Assembly: GCA_027485645.1 (NCBI GenBank)
Contig: JAIXQR010000002.1
Coordinates: 421,416-485,415, forward strand
From: a bacterium
Lineage (GTDB): Bacteria > Armatimonadota > Fimbriimonadia > Fimbriimonadales > Fimbriimonadaceae
DNA length: 64,000 nucleotides
Direction of reading: 5' to 3'
Below, piece by piece: positions 8,947 through 16,536 of the stretch (position 1 is its first letter; each line of letters begins with the position of its first letter). The notes beneath the pieces were generated by a model. It did not search any database. It worked only from the letters and a program-made list of their open reading frames with translations, and had not been told where the DNA came from. A program made the position numbers and the translations under genes.

Positions 8947-9989
8947 TGTTTAAAGTAGGTGCGGTTGAAATCCCGAATCGGCTCGTGCTCGCGCCGATGG
9001 AGGATGTCACCGCCCTCCCCATGCGCCTCATCGCCAAGCGCATCGCGAACCCCGGACTGATGTTTACCGAGTTCGTCAGCGCGATGGCGAACCACTACAA
9101 CCCCTCCCGGGCGCGCAAAAAGATGCGCATCCACCCGGAAGAGCGCCCCCTAACCATCCAGATTTTCGGCGGCGAACCGGAAACCATGGCCGAAGTCGCC
9201 CGCACCGCCGAAGAGATGGGCGCGGACATCGTGGACATCAACATGGGCTGCTGGGTGCCGAAAGTCTGCCGAACCGGTGCCGGCGCCGCCCTCCTGAAAG
9301 ACCCCGTTCTCGCCGAGCAGATTGTCTCGTCGGTGGTCCGCGCCGTCAAAGTCCCGGTGACGGTAAAGGTCCGCGCCGGGTGGGACTACAGCCTCTTCGC
9401 CGCCCCCGACCTCGTTCGCCGCTTCCAAGACGCCGGCGCGCAAATGATCACCCTCCACGCCCGCTTCGCCAAACAAGGCTTCGAAGGCCAAGCCGACTGG
9501 GACCTCATCAAGTCGCTCCGTGAGCTCGTCACCGTCCCGCTCGTCGGCAACGGCGACGTCAAAACCCCCGCCGACGCCATCCGCATGCTGCTAGAAACCG
9601 GCTGCGACGGCGTCATGGTAGGCCGCGCCGCCATCTCCAACCCCTGGCGCCTCCGCGATATCCGCGTGGCCATGGATCTGTTCGAACGCGGGGAAGACTG
9701 GACCATCCCGCTGCCCGCGCCAAGCTTGGAAGAACGAATCCAAACCGCCCTCCACCACCTCCGCCTCTCCATCGCCCACGAAGCCGACTGCGACACGTTT
9801 GAAGAAGCTTTGTTGTCGCCGAACTACGCGAGAGCCGAACTAACCGCCAGCCGAGCCATCCGCGGCCAAATGCCGCTGTATATCAAGGGAGCGGTTGGAG
9901 CGTCGGTGGTGCGGGATCGGCTGACGAAATGCTCGAGCGTGGCGGAGTACGAGGATGTGCTGGGCGGGTTTGGCAACCATCCACACTAA
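8946..9989 (+). CDS. dus: tRNA-dihydrouridine synthase (DusB-like)
   Basis: This FMN enzyme reduces uridines in the tRNA D-loop. The 347-residue protein shows the FMN motif LVLAPMEDVT, the catalytic cysteine in INMGCWVPKV (family usual NMGCPVPKV, so Pro is replaced by Trp), TGAGAALL, the substrate and FMN residues in VKVRAGW, VGNGDV and VMVGRA, and a helical C-terminal domain. The ATG at 8946 overlaps the gyrA stop codon; a GTG at 8943 in the same frame is the alternative. Which uridine position it modifies cannot be read from the sequence. Confidence 0.93.
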   Translation: MFKVGAVEIPNRLVLAPMEDVTALPMRLIAKRIANPGLMFTEFVSAMANHYNPSRARKKMRIHPEERPLTIQIFGGEPETMAEVARTAEEMGADIVDINMGCWVPKVCRTGAGAALLKDPVLAEQIVSSVVRAVKVPVTVKVRAGWDYSLFAAPDLVRRFQDAGAQMITLHARFAKQGFEGQADWDLIKSLRELVTVPLVGNGDVKTPADAIRMLLETGCDGVMVGRAAISNPWRLRDIRVAMDLFERGEDWTIPLPAPSLEERIQTALHHLRLSIAHEADCDTFEEALLSPNYARAELTASRAIRGQMPLYIKGAVGASVVRDRLTKCSSVAEYEDVLGGFGNHPH

Positions 9990-10027
9990 AACTGAACAAC
10001 AGCCAATCCAGAATCTTAGTGTGGATG
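9978..10027. other. 12-bp perfect inverted repeat spanning the dus stop codon
   Basis: CATCCACACTAA (9978-9989, ending with the stop codon) is perfectly complementary to TTAGTGTGGATG (10016-10027). The loop is 26 bases. No T run follows, so it is not a classical terminator, but it could protect the 3' end of the gyrA-dus mRNA. A second 7-bp hairpin (GGTTAGT/ACTAACC) sits at 10049-10068. Confidence 0.45.
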
Positions 10028-10133
10028 AGAGAAGCTAAACGGCCTTGAGGTTAGTCTCATAACTAACCCCGAGATCAAATGCTAGATCACGCTAAACTGG
10101 CCAACAACTGGGGACTGGCCACCTTTAGAGCAT

Positions 10134-11141
10134 CTAGTCTGATACCGGACTTTTCTTTAGCACGAACGAACGAATTGAGACTTTCTTCGCACCCGTCGAA
10201 AGCAGGAAAACCGGTAGTTTGATGGAGCTGTTTGCTTCCTTCAAACTGACGTTGAAGACAAAGCGCTTCCATTCCTGATTCAAGTCAATACGCTCTGCGA
10301 ACCCCAGATTGGTATAGGGAGCGGCTTCGAGATCTGCCGCGACGCTCACCGTAGTGGGATCCGAAGCCCGGGCTTCAAAGGTCAGAGTGTAAGTGTTTGA
10401 AGATGCTTTGGCAGGCATTGACCAAAAAAGCTGGACCGAATAGGGGTTTGGGCCTTGCTTTGCTATTTCCACCTCGATATTTCTTCGATCGCCACTGAGA
10501 AAAGCTGTCGCGCCCTCGATCGCTAACAGAGTTGGAAGCCCAAGTTCGACGCTGTCGGTTTGCAGAGGTGCCGAGTCCTCAGAAACCTTTGAGCCCGGCT
10601 TCACTTTACGTAGTTGCACAGTGGTGAAATCAATTTGCGGGTCTTGGACTACATAGACATAAAGAGAGCCATCCAAGCCGGGAACCTGCTGGGCACTTTT
10701 GCCAACTACTCCTTTTACCCATTGACCATCTTTCAGAACGGAGCCAAATTCGTCTGTCCACTTCTGGTCTTTAGGAATGCCCAACTTTTGACTGATACTC
10801 GCGACTGTCGTTCGTCCCGGCCAAACGACACCTACGCTCCATCCACTGGAGTAACTCATCTCAATGGCATATTCACCTAGGTCTATCCAGAAGCCGTCCG
10901 TTTTGTCGTCGCTGGTCCGGCGATATGTTTTGCCTCGAAACTTGATCAATTTCGCTTTTGGACTGACCTGACGAAGCGCCGCTAACTCAGCCAACTTCAA
11001 TGTCTTAGCTTGGTGAAACGGCTCTGCAGCGTTGTACGCATTCCAAGGTAAGTCACTCGCCCCAGCCGTCAAGTCCAACCGGCTACCTAGCGGATCGGTG
11101 GCAAACATGAGGGCTAGTTGTAATACGAAAACCATATACAT
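10134..11141 (-). CDS. Secreted hypothetical protein with C-terminal CBM-like beta-sandwich
   Basis: The 335-residue protein starts with a hydrophobic segment (MYMVFVLQLALMFA) that can act as a signal peptide. The middle contains no family I recognise. The last ~110 residues look like a carbohydrate-binding-module-like jelly roll: YTLTFEARAS, then WKRFVFNVSLKEANSSIKLP and a final strand VSIRSFVLKK. The next gene upstream ends in the same kind of domain, which suggests the two act on the same extracellular target. Ligand binding is inferred from strand pattern only. Confidence 0.6.
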   Translation of the reverse strand: MYMVFVLQLALMFATDPLGSRLDLTAGASDLPWNAYNAAEPFHQAKTLKLAELAALRQVSPKAKLIKFRGKTYRRTSDDKTDGFWIDLGEYAIEMSYSSGWSVGVVWPGRTTVASISQKLGIPKDQKWTDEFGSVLKDGQWVKGVVGKSAQQVPGLDGSLYVYVVQDPQIDFTTVQLRKVKPGSKVSEDSAPLQTDSVELGLPTLLAIEGATAFLSGDRRNIEVEIAKQGPNPYSVQLFWSMPAKASSNTYTLTFEARASDPTTVSVAADLEAAPYTNLGFAERIDLNQEWKRFVFNVSLKEANSSIKLPVFLLSTGAKKVSIRSFVLKKSPVSD

Positions 11142-11409
11142 AGATTACCCGTTGTTCCCGGCGGGTGCATCCAACCGATTGACAGCCAACTCTATATGAT
11201 AGATTCTGATTTATGAATCGTCAAAGCTTCAAGAGCAACCGAGGCGGGAACAAAAACTCTCTACGCTGGATAAGAAATGACAACCGGCCACATCCAATTT
11301 CGCGTTCACTGGTCCTTGAAATGTGTGTCTGACTCTTCAACCCAATTCGATTCAGGCCGAACCCAGACAGCTACTGCGATCCCTTGGGTCGCTTGTAATG
11401 CTGCGCAAT

Positions 11410-12993
11410 CTATTCACTACTCCTATTTAGTTCATTTAAACTGAGATCCTTCACTTCCAGAAATCCTAAAGCCTTGCCGACATAGAAACAGGGAAGTCTG
11501 TACGTACCTGGCGTGCCGCTGGACTTGGTAGTGAAACGCAAGGTTTTCCTGGTCCAACTCGGCTTGCTATCCATCGTGTGATACTCCATTGCAATCTTAT
11601 CAAAAGGCGGCTCCAATCTGACTGAATGAATGCCAAATGTTTTGTTGCGATCAGATTTTACTAAAAAAGACAATTCATAACATTGATTTGGCTTTAACTG
11701 TGCTTTGTCAACTAACAGAGAAAATTGACTACTCCATGGATTGGCACCAACTTTATAGGTATCAAACCTCACAGTGCCGTCAAGGCCTTCTGTAAATTTG
11801 CCTTGAGAACCCTCCATTGAAAACGCATTCCAAGACGATTCTGCTAGAATATTTGCACTAGATTTTACTAGTTCAGGTGTGTACGCACCATTCACACCCT
11901 CATCAAAAGAAATATTACTAGTGGTTAAAATCACTGTTCCTGTGTCCTTAATGACAGTGCGATTATTGTCTGCAACCCAGAAATCATAGAAGTACCCTCT
12001 GATCATGGGCTTTATAAGTGGTACCGACAGAGTTTTTGTGCCTCGGTCAGTAATTAGGTAGCCGCCAATGCCCACACCCATTATGCTGCTGTAATCCTTG
12101 CCAACAATATCGGATAACGGTCCGCGATGACTTAAAACACGTGCTCCGTTGAATGGAAACCATCCCTTCTCGGGTGAAAACACCTCTAAATCTGTATGAT
12201 AACCAGAAAGCAAGCCTGTATCGCTAAAGATCAGTCCACTGTTTAGCTTCGCAGGTATACCAGAAGAACGTATACAGGTCGCAGCAAAAACGGCTGCCTC
12301 TTGACACTGCATGAACTTAGCATTAAAAATGGCAGGAGACTTTTGCTGTTCTTTCGAGATATCACATTCTCCGTACTCAAATCGCCTGTTCATGTACTCA
12401 GCAAGCCTCACGCAATAATCATAACGAGTTTCTCCTTGCTTTAATCCTAATCCTTCTGACCTGATCTTGGCAACCATCTCAGCATCGCCAGAGATAACTC
12501 TTGTCTCTGGTGAGGTATATCGTTTAAACTCATCTCCAGAAAGGAAAACAGATTGCGATAGCCTACTGCTAGAATGAATGTTTCTTAAAAATATGACTCC
12601 ATCGAGTTGCACTTTTGCTATGCCGCTTTTAGAAGTAGCTTCGGTATACCAAGTTGAGCGTTCTGAATCTCCGGCATTCGCCACACTTAAAGGTTTACCA
12701 TCTAGAGTTGCGCTACCCTTGATTTTTAAGTACTGGTTCTGTTCAGGAATTGGAAAACCAAACATAGCTCTGTTTGACCCCGTTTTTCTAACTAATGCGC
12801 CTGCATCGACTTCAATAGTTGCAGAAAAACCAATTGCCCTGGATACAAGCTCGCGCGATGGTTCCTCTAAGTTTCGCGCTCGGCTAGTTGCAGGCAGAGA
12901 GCTTTGTACTGCAAGTACCGACAACACGGCCGAAGCTAATGTTGTCCACACTCCATTCTTACTGATGCCCTCCATGTGCCTGAATTCTATCAT
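11410..12993 (-). CDS. Secreted transglutaminase-like protein with C-terminal CBM-like domain
   Basis: I chose the ATG at 12993 (527 residues). A signal peptide follows (hydrophobic core LASAVLSVLAVQSS, likely cut near TSRA). A transglutaminase-like core shows Cys230 in QCQEAAVFAATCIRSSGIPA and His266 in GYHTDLEVF. The third catalytic position is Asn282 (WFPFNGAR), where Asp is usual. The C-terminal ~100 residues (CYELSFLVKS, then WTRKTLRFTTKSSGTPGTYR) resemble the domain ending the downstream gene. Possible roles are proteolysis, crosslinking or non-catalytic binding. This region is more AT-rich than its neighbours, a possible sign of transfer. Confidence 0.7.
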   Translation of the reverse strand: MIEFRHMEGISKNGVWTTLASAVLSVLAVQSSLPATSRARNLEEPSRELVSRAIGFSATIEVDAGALVRKTGSNRAMFGFPIPEQNQYLKIKGSATLDGKPLSVANAGDSERSTWYTEATSKSGIAKVQLDGVIFLRNIHSSSRLSQSVFLSGDEFKRYTSPETRVISGDAEMVAKIRSEGLGLKQGETRYDYCVRLAEYMNRRFEYGECDISKEQQKSPAIFNAKFMQCQEAAVFAATCIRSSGIPAKLNSGLIFSDTGLLSGYHTDLEVFSPEKGWFPFNGARVLSHRGPLSDIVGKDYSSIMGVGIGGYLITDRGTKTLSVPLIKPMIRGYFYDFWVADNNRTVIKDTGTVILTTSNISFDEGVNGAYTPELVKSSANILAESSWNAFSMEGSQGKFTEGLDGTVRFDTYKVGANPWSSQFSLLVDKAQLKPNQCYELSFLVKSDRNKTFGIHSVRLEPPFDKIAMEYHTMDSKPSWTRKTLRFTTKSSGTPGTYRLPCFYVGKALGFLEVKDLSLNELNRSSE

Positions 12994-13632
12994 GAGCCTG
13001 CGTCTCAATCTCGACTTCCAACGTTGTACCGCACCGTCTAAGGACACCGGGGAAGATGCCCGACGAAATCCTCGGATTCAACTTGAATTGCAGTTCTGTG
13101 TATTGACGTGTTCGGTCGTCTGGACACGGGGTTCGTGAACCCAATCCGATTCGTCTCATCCAATGGAGTTACTGGCGGAAGACAGTATTGATCGAACCCA
13201 TCTCTAGTTCGACGTGAACTATTTCTACCTGAGCGAGTTGGCAATGCGATCCGCGAGATATTTTGCGAGATTCACAACGACATTTTGAGCTCGACTGTCA
13301 CGATGTCGTGACAGTTATCAACCGTGCACTCAAAATGGGTCGTACGAAACCAGAATCGAGGGGCCGAATTGTTTGCTCACGAGCAAGCACGCGCTCGATG
13401 ATGCGCGATTCTTAATGCCGTGGCTCCAGGCCAAGCTCTCAGGAATCACGCCAAAACGTACCGCAGCCCTGTTCCACGATCTTCACCGGGCAGTGCTCGA
13501 CATGATGGAGGGTCCAAAGTGTTGTACTTTCCGCCTCATCCGGTCGACCCGCCTTGACTGAAACCCATGAACCAAAGACTCGCTCAATGGTCCGATCGCA
13601 CCGCCAACGATGCGATCGGACGAGTCGCGATT
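12994..13632. other. Gene-free stretch with a nested hairpin
   Basis: No convincing gene is visible. Short open frames here show no family pattern. The striking content is the nested inverted-repeat element at 13277-13343, listed separately. Confidence 0.5.
13277..13343. repeat. Nested inverted-repeat element
   Basis: The inner dyad ACTGTCACGA-TG-TCGTGACAGT (13294-13315) is a perfect 10-bp palindrome. The outer arms CATTTTGAG (13281-13289) and CTCAAAATG (13329-13337) are also perfect. A further 4 bp (ACGA 13277-13280 with TCGT 13340-13343) pair across a two-base bulge. The whole can fold into one long interrupted hairpin. It has no terminal T run and no adjacent start codon. Confidence 0.6.
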
Positions 13633-14349
13633 CTACTGAGTAGCTTCTACGAATTGACCGTTCGCATCCAATCGATAAAAGGTATCAGCAACAAGCCCGA
13701 ACTGGACGCCATGGGCAAGCAGAAGCGCTTCGATTTTCGGGGTCAGCCCTTCGGGTTTCGAGCCGATGATCCCAACGACGGGACGTCGCTTGGTGTGGAG
13801 TGAAATTCCCTCGAACTCGCGATAAGCGATCACGACCCCGAAGTGTCCTGCTGCAACTTTCCCCGCCATCACATTCGTGATCATCATGTCGTTGCGAATC
13901 GAGAAATTCTGGGCGCACGCGATTCCTGCAATCCCGGCCTTCGCTGATCCTTCCAGTAGACACATTGCCACACCGTTGACGTTGACGGTTGCGGAACCTT
14001 TTCTGGCGTACGCCACACCGTTAGCGTGTGTAATTGCCGTTCCCGTTGTTGCAAATGCGCATCCGCCATCCCCGGCAGTTGAAGTACCACCGGCCTGACT
14101 CACCGCCGCACCGATCGCACCTGCGTTTGCGGTTCCTCCGTTCGGAGCGTAAGCCACTCCATACCTTATGGAGTGAGCTAACTTGCCGTGAATTGTCGTC
14201 ACTGCGATGCTGTGAGAATCAGTGTCCTTGTTATTCCCGAAAGCATCCCCTGCCGCATTGGGCAAGATGATTCTGACCTGCTCGGCCGCCCGTGGTTCCA
14301 ATTCCTCATCTTCTCTGCAAAACTCTAAATTTGTTTTATCCTGGCTCAT
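13633..14349 (-). CDS. Hypothetical protein with a Gly/Ala repeat of beta-solenoid type
   Basis: The 238-residue protein has no signal peptide. Residues about 45-145 are an imperfect repeat of short strands such as GVAYAPNGGTANAG, GGTSTAGDGGCAFATTGTA, NGVAYARKGSATVNVNGVA and GSAKAGIAGIA. This pattern suits a left- or right-handed beta-solenoid. A different C-terminal part (about 175-238) is predicted globular. I do not recognise a family. It stands alone, flanked by gene-poor stretches. Confidence 0.6.
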   Translation of the reverse strand: MSQDKTNLEFCREDEELEPRAAEQVRIILPNAAGDAFGNNKDTDSHSIAVTTIHGKLAHSIRYGVAYAPNGGTANAGAIGAAVSQAGGTSTAGDGGCAFATTGTAITHANGVAYARKGSATVNVNGVAMCLLEGSAKAGIAGIACAQNFSIRNDMMITNVMAGKVAAGHFGVVIAYREFEGISLHTKRRPVVGIIGSKPEGLTPKIEALLLAHGVQFGLVADTFYRLDANGQFVEATQ

Positions 14350-14572
14350 GACTTATTCTCACTTATCATACGTGCCCGTTGGAGGTCAGACTGTTAGCTC
14401 GAAAAGGAAAAACAACGGATATGCAAAATCCCAGCAAGGTCGCTAGCTATTCTCAGAGTGCGATGATCCGATCTTTCTCCGACGATTTAAGAGTTGGAGA
14501 AAAATCATAAGTTGACTTTTCGCCTCCTCGCTGCAGTAGGGATGTGCCCTCAAAGATTCCCGAAGTGCAGAA

Positions 14573-14606
14573 ATTTACACTCGCCCCCAACGCGGGAAGT
14601 GTAAAT
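14573..14606 (-). terminator. Candidate terminator after the aldo/keto reductase gene
   Basis: Arms ATTTACACT (14573-14581) and AGTGTAAAT (14598-14606) form a 9-bp stem with partial pairing inside the GC-rich loop. On the minus strand it follows the stop at 14624 and is followed by TTTC. The stem is AT-rich and the T run short, so termination is plausible but not certain. Confidence 0.5.
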
Positions 14607-14623
14607 AATAAATCTCGCCGCGC

Positions 14624-15556
14624 TCACGGCAGCGGCGCCTGCCGCGCCGCGACCAGGAGCCGGTACCAGTCCTCGCGGCTCAGCTCGGTCTCCGTCGCCC
14701 GGACCGCCTGCCGGATCTTCTCCGGACGCGTCGACCCCACAATCGGCACGATCCCTGACGGATGCTTCAGCAGAAACGCTAGCGCAATCTCCGTCCGCGT
14801 CACTTCATAAGCCACCGCCATCGAATCCATCAGCGCCAGCAAATGATGTCGCGGTGACCCCGGCGGGACCGTGCCGCCTTCGCCTAGCCAGCCACCGCCA
14901 AGCGGGCTCCAGGCCAAAGGCGTCATGCCCAAAGCCAGGCACTGATCCAGCGTTCCGTCGGTGAAGCAATCCAACCGCCCTAGGTGAATCTCAACCTGAT
15001 TCACCACCAGGTCCTCCGTCAAAGCTGATTGCAGCGCCGTTACGAATGAAGGCAGAAAGTTGCTGATCCCAAAGAACCGAACCTTCCCGGCGCGGTGGAG
15101 AATGTCAAAAGCCTCCGCAATCTCAGAAGGGTCCATCAGCAAATCCGGCCGGTGGAGCTGGTAGATATCGATCGTCTCAATCCCAAGGTGCCCCAGCGAC
15201 TTATCGCAAGAAGCCAAAATGTGCTCCTTCGAAAAGTCATACCGATGCGGAGAATCCGGGTTCGGATCGCCGCCAAAGCGGATCCCGCACTTCGTGGCGA
15301 TGATGATCTCAGACCGCATCGAAGGAATCTCCCGCATCAGCTCGCCGTGGATATCCTCACACATGCTCCGGCAATAAATGTCGGCATGGTCAAACAGCGT
15401 ATAGCCTGCCTCATAGGCCGCAATCAGCGCCTTCTTCCCGGCTTCGCGCTTCGCCGAATCAACCTCCGCCGGATTCCAAGTTCCGGCAATGCGCATCGCG
15501 CCGTAAGAAAGTCGTCCGGCCGTCAGGCCCGTCTGGCCAATCTCTTGTTGCTTCAT
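14624..15556 (-). CDS. Aldo/keto reductase (YdhF-like)
   Basis: This is an NADPH-dependent (beta/alpha)8-barrel oxidoreductase of 310 residues. The catalytic tetrad is visible as Asp (FDHADIY, with its Tyr), Lys (IIIATKCGI) and His (YQLHRPD). The cofactor-binding end reads IVPIVGSTRPEKIRQAV. The block YGAMRIAGTW near the N terminus is like the YdhF subgroup. It overlaps the upstream Gfo/Idh/MocA gene by 4 bp (ATGA), so the two are co-translated. A shared role in sugar or polyol metabolism is likely, but the substrate is unknown. Confidence 0.9.
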   Translation of the reverse strand: MKQQEIGQTGLTAGRLSYGAMRIAGTWNPAEVDSAKREAGKKALIAAYEAGYTLFDHADIYCRSMCEDIHGELMREIPSMRSEIIIATKCGIRFGGDPNPDSPHRYDFSKEHILASCDKSLGHLGIETIDIYQLHRPDLLMDPSEIAEAFDILHRAGKVRFFGISNFLPSFVTALQSALTEDLVVNQVEIHLGRLDCFTDGTLDQCLALGMTPLAWSPLGGGWLGEGGTVPPGSPRHHLLALMDSMAVAYEVTRTEIALAFLLKHPSGIVPIVGSTRPEKIRQAVRATETELSREDWYRLLVAARQAPLP

Positions 15557-16527
15557 TTCGGGAACCTCTGGGGAACAACGACATTGCCGGTCTGAGCGCT
15601 CTCAATCGCCGCCAGCGAAATCGCCAGCGCATTCACCCCGTCCCACCCGGAAACCGGCGGCGGCGTACCATCGCGAACCGCATCCAAAAATCCGCGAATC
15701 TCCAAGTAGTAAGGGTCATCCAGCGGAGCGCGAGGAGTATCGCCGCGGGAGCCATCCGGAGTCGAAACCCGCACCGCCGGCTGGTCCTTGCTGTCGAACT
15801 GAATCAACCCCTCCGAACCCGCGACCTCCAAAGTCGTCCGGAACCCAGAAGGATCCATCCAAGTCGCCTCAACGTGCGCCACAACTCCAGAATCGAAAGT
15901 CAACGTCGTCAGCGCATAGTCCGGCCCCGAACCCGCCTGCAATCCCACCGAGCGGCTATAGAGGTGATCCACCTCGCCAAAGGTCCACCGTAGCCAGTCG
16001 AAGTCATGGATCGCCAAATCCAGCAAAACCCCGCCCGATCGCTCGTGGTCCATAAACCAGTTGCTGCTCCCCTTCGGTGCCGGCCCCCCGCGTCGCGTCC
16101 TCGCTGCCGCTGGCCGCCCCACCTGCCCCGAAAGCACGAGATCATGTGCTTTCCGAAACTCAGGGAAGTACCGCACCACCTGCCCGGGCATCAGCGCCAC
16201 CTTCGCCTTCTTGGCCGCTTCGACAAGGGAAATCGCCTCGTCCAAAGTCCGCGCAATCGGCTTCTCAACAAAAATCGGCTTCCCGGCCGCAATCGCCTGC
16301 AGCCCAATCTCGGCATGCAAATCCGTGGGCAAGCAAATGTCGATCACATCGACGTTCTCAATCACCCGCGCAAGCTCGGTCCAACCGTCGGCCTCGTACT
16401 TCTCAATCAGCTTTTGCAGCCGGTCTTCCTTCCGGTCGAAGAAGAAGATTTCAACTCCCGGCATCTTGCGGTACTGCGCCGCGTGCACGTTCCCCATTCC
16501 GCCCGCGCCAAGAATGCCGACTTTCAT
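15553..16527 (-). CDS. Gfo/Idh/MocA-family oxidoreductase
   Basis: The 324-residue protein has an N-terminal NAD(P)-binding Rossmann motif (VGILGAGGMGNVHA) and the family's EKPIA motif (VEKPIARTLDEA). A C-terminal alpha/beta domain carries the HDFDWLRW block, which holds the conserved His region. Members oxidise or reduce sugars and inositols. It starts 9 bp after the smc stop and overlaps the aldo/keto reductase start, so the order smc-oxidoreductase-reductase is probably one transcript. The functional link to smc is not obvious. Confidence 0.9.
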   Translation of the reverse strand: MKVGILGAGGMGNVHAAQYRKMPGVEIFFFDRKEDRLQKLIEKYEADGWTELARVIENVDVIDICLPTDLHAEIGLQAIAAGKPIFVEKPIARTLDEAISLVEAAKKAKVALMPGQVVRYFPEFRKAHDLVLSGQVGRPAAARTRRGGPAPKGSSNWFMDHERSGGVLLDLAIHDFDWLRWTFGEVDHLYSRSVGLQAGSGPDYALTTLTFDSGVVAHVEATWMDPSGFRTTLEVAGSEGLIQFDSKDQPAVRVSTPDGSRGDTPRAPLDDPYYLEIRGFLDAVRDGTPPPVSGWDGVNALAISLAAIESAQTGNVVVPQRFPK

Positions 16528-16536
16528 GAATCTAGT

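Noticed and set aside
13277..13343. Nested hairpin considered as an integron attC site
   Set aside because: The conserved GTTRRRY and RYYYAAC core sites are not present at the expected ends.
13373..13561. 62-codon plus-strand frame next to the nested hairpin
   Set aside because: Too short, no start signal and no recognisable product; a decayed gene cannot be excluded.
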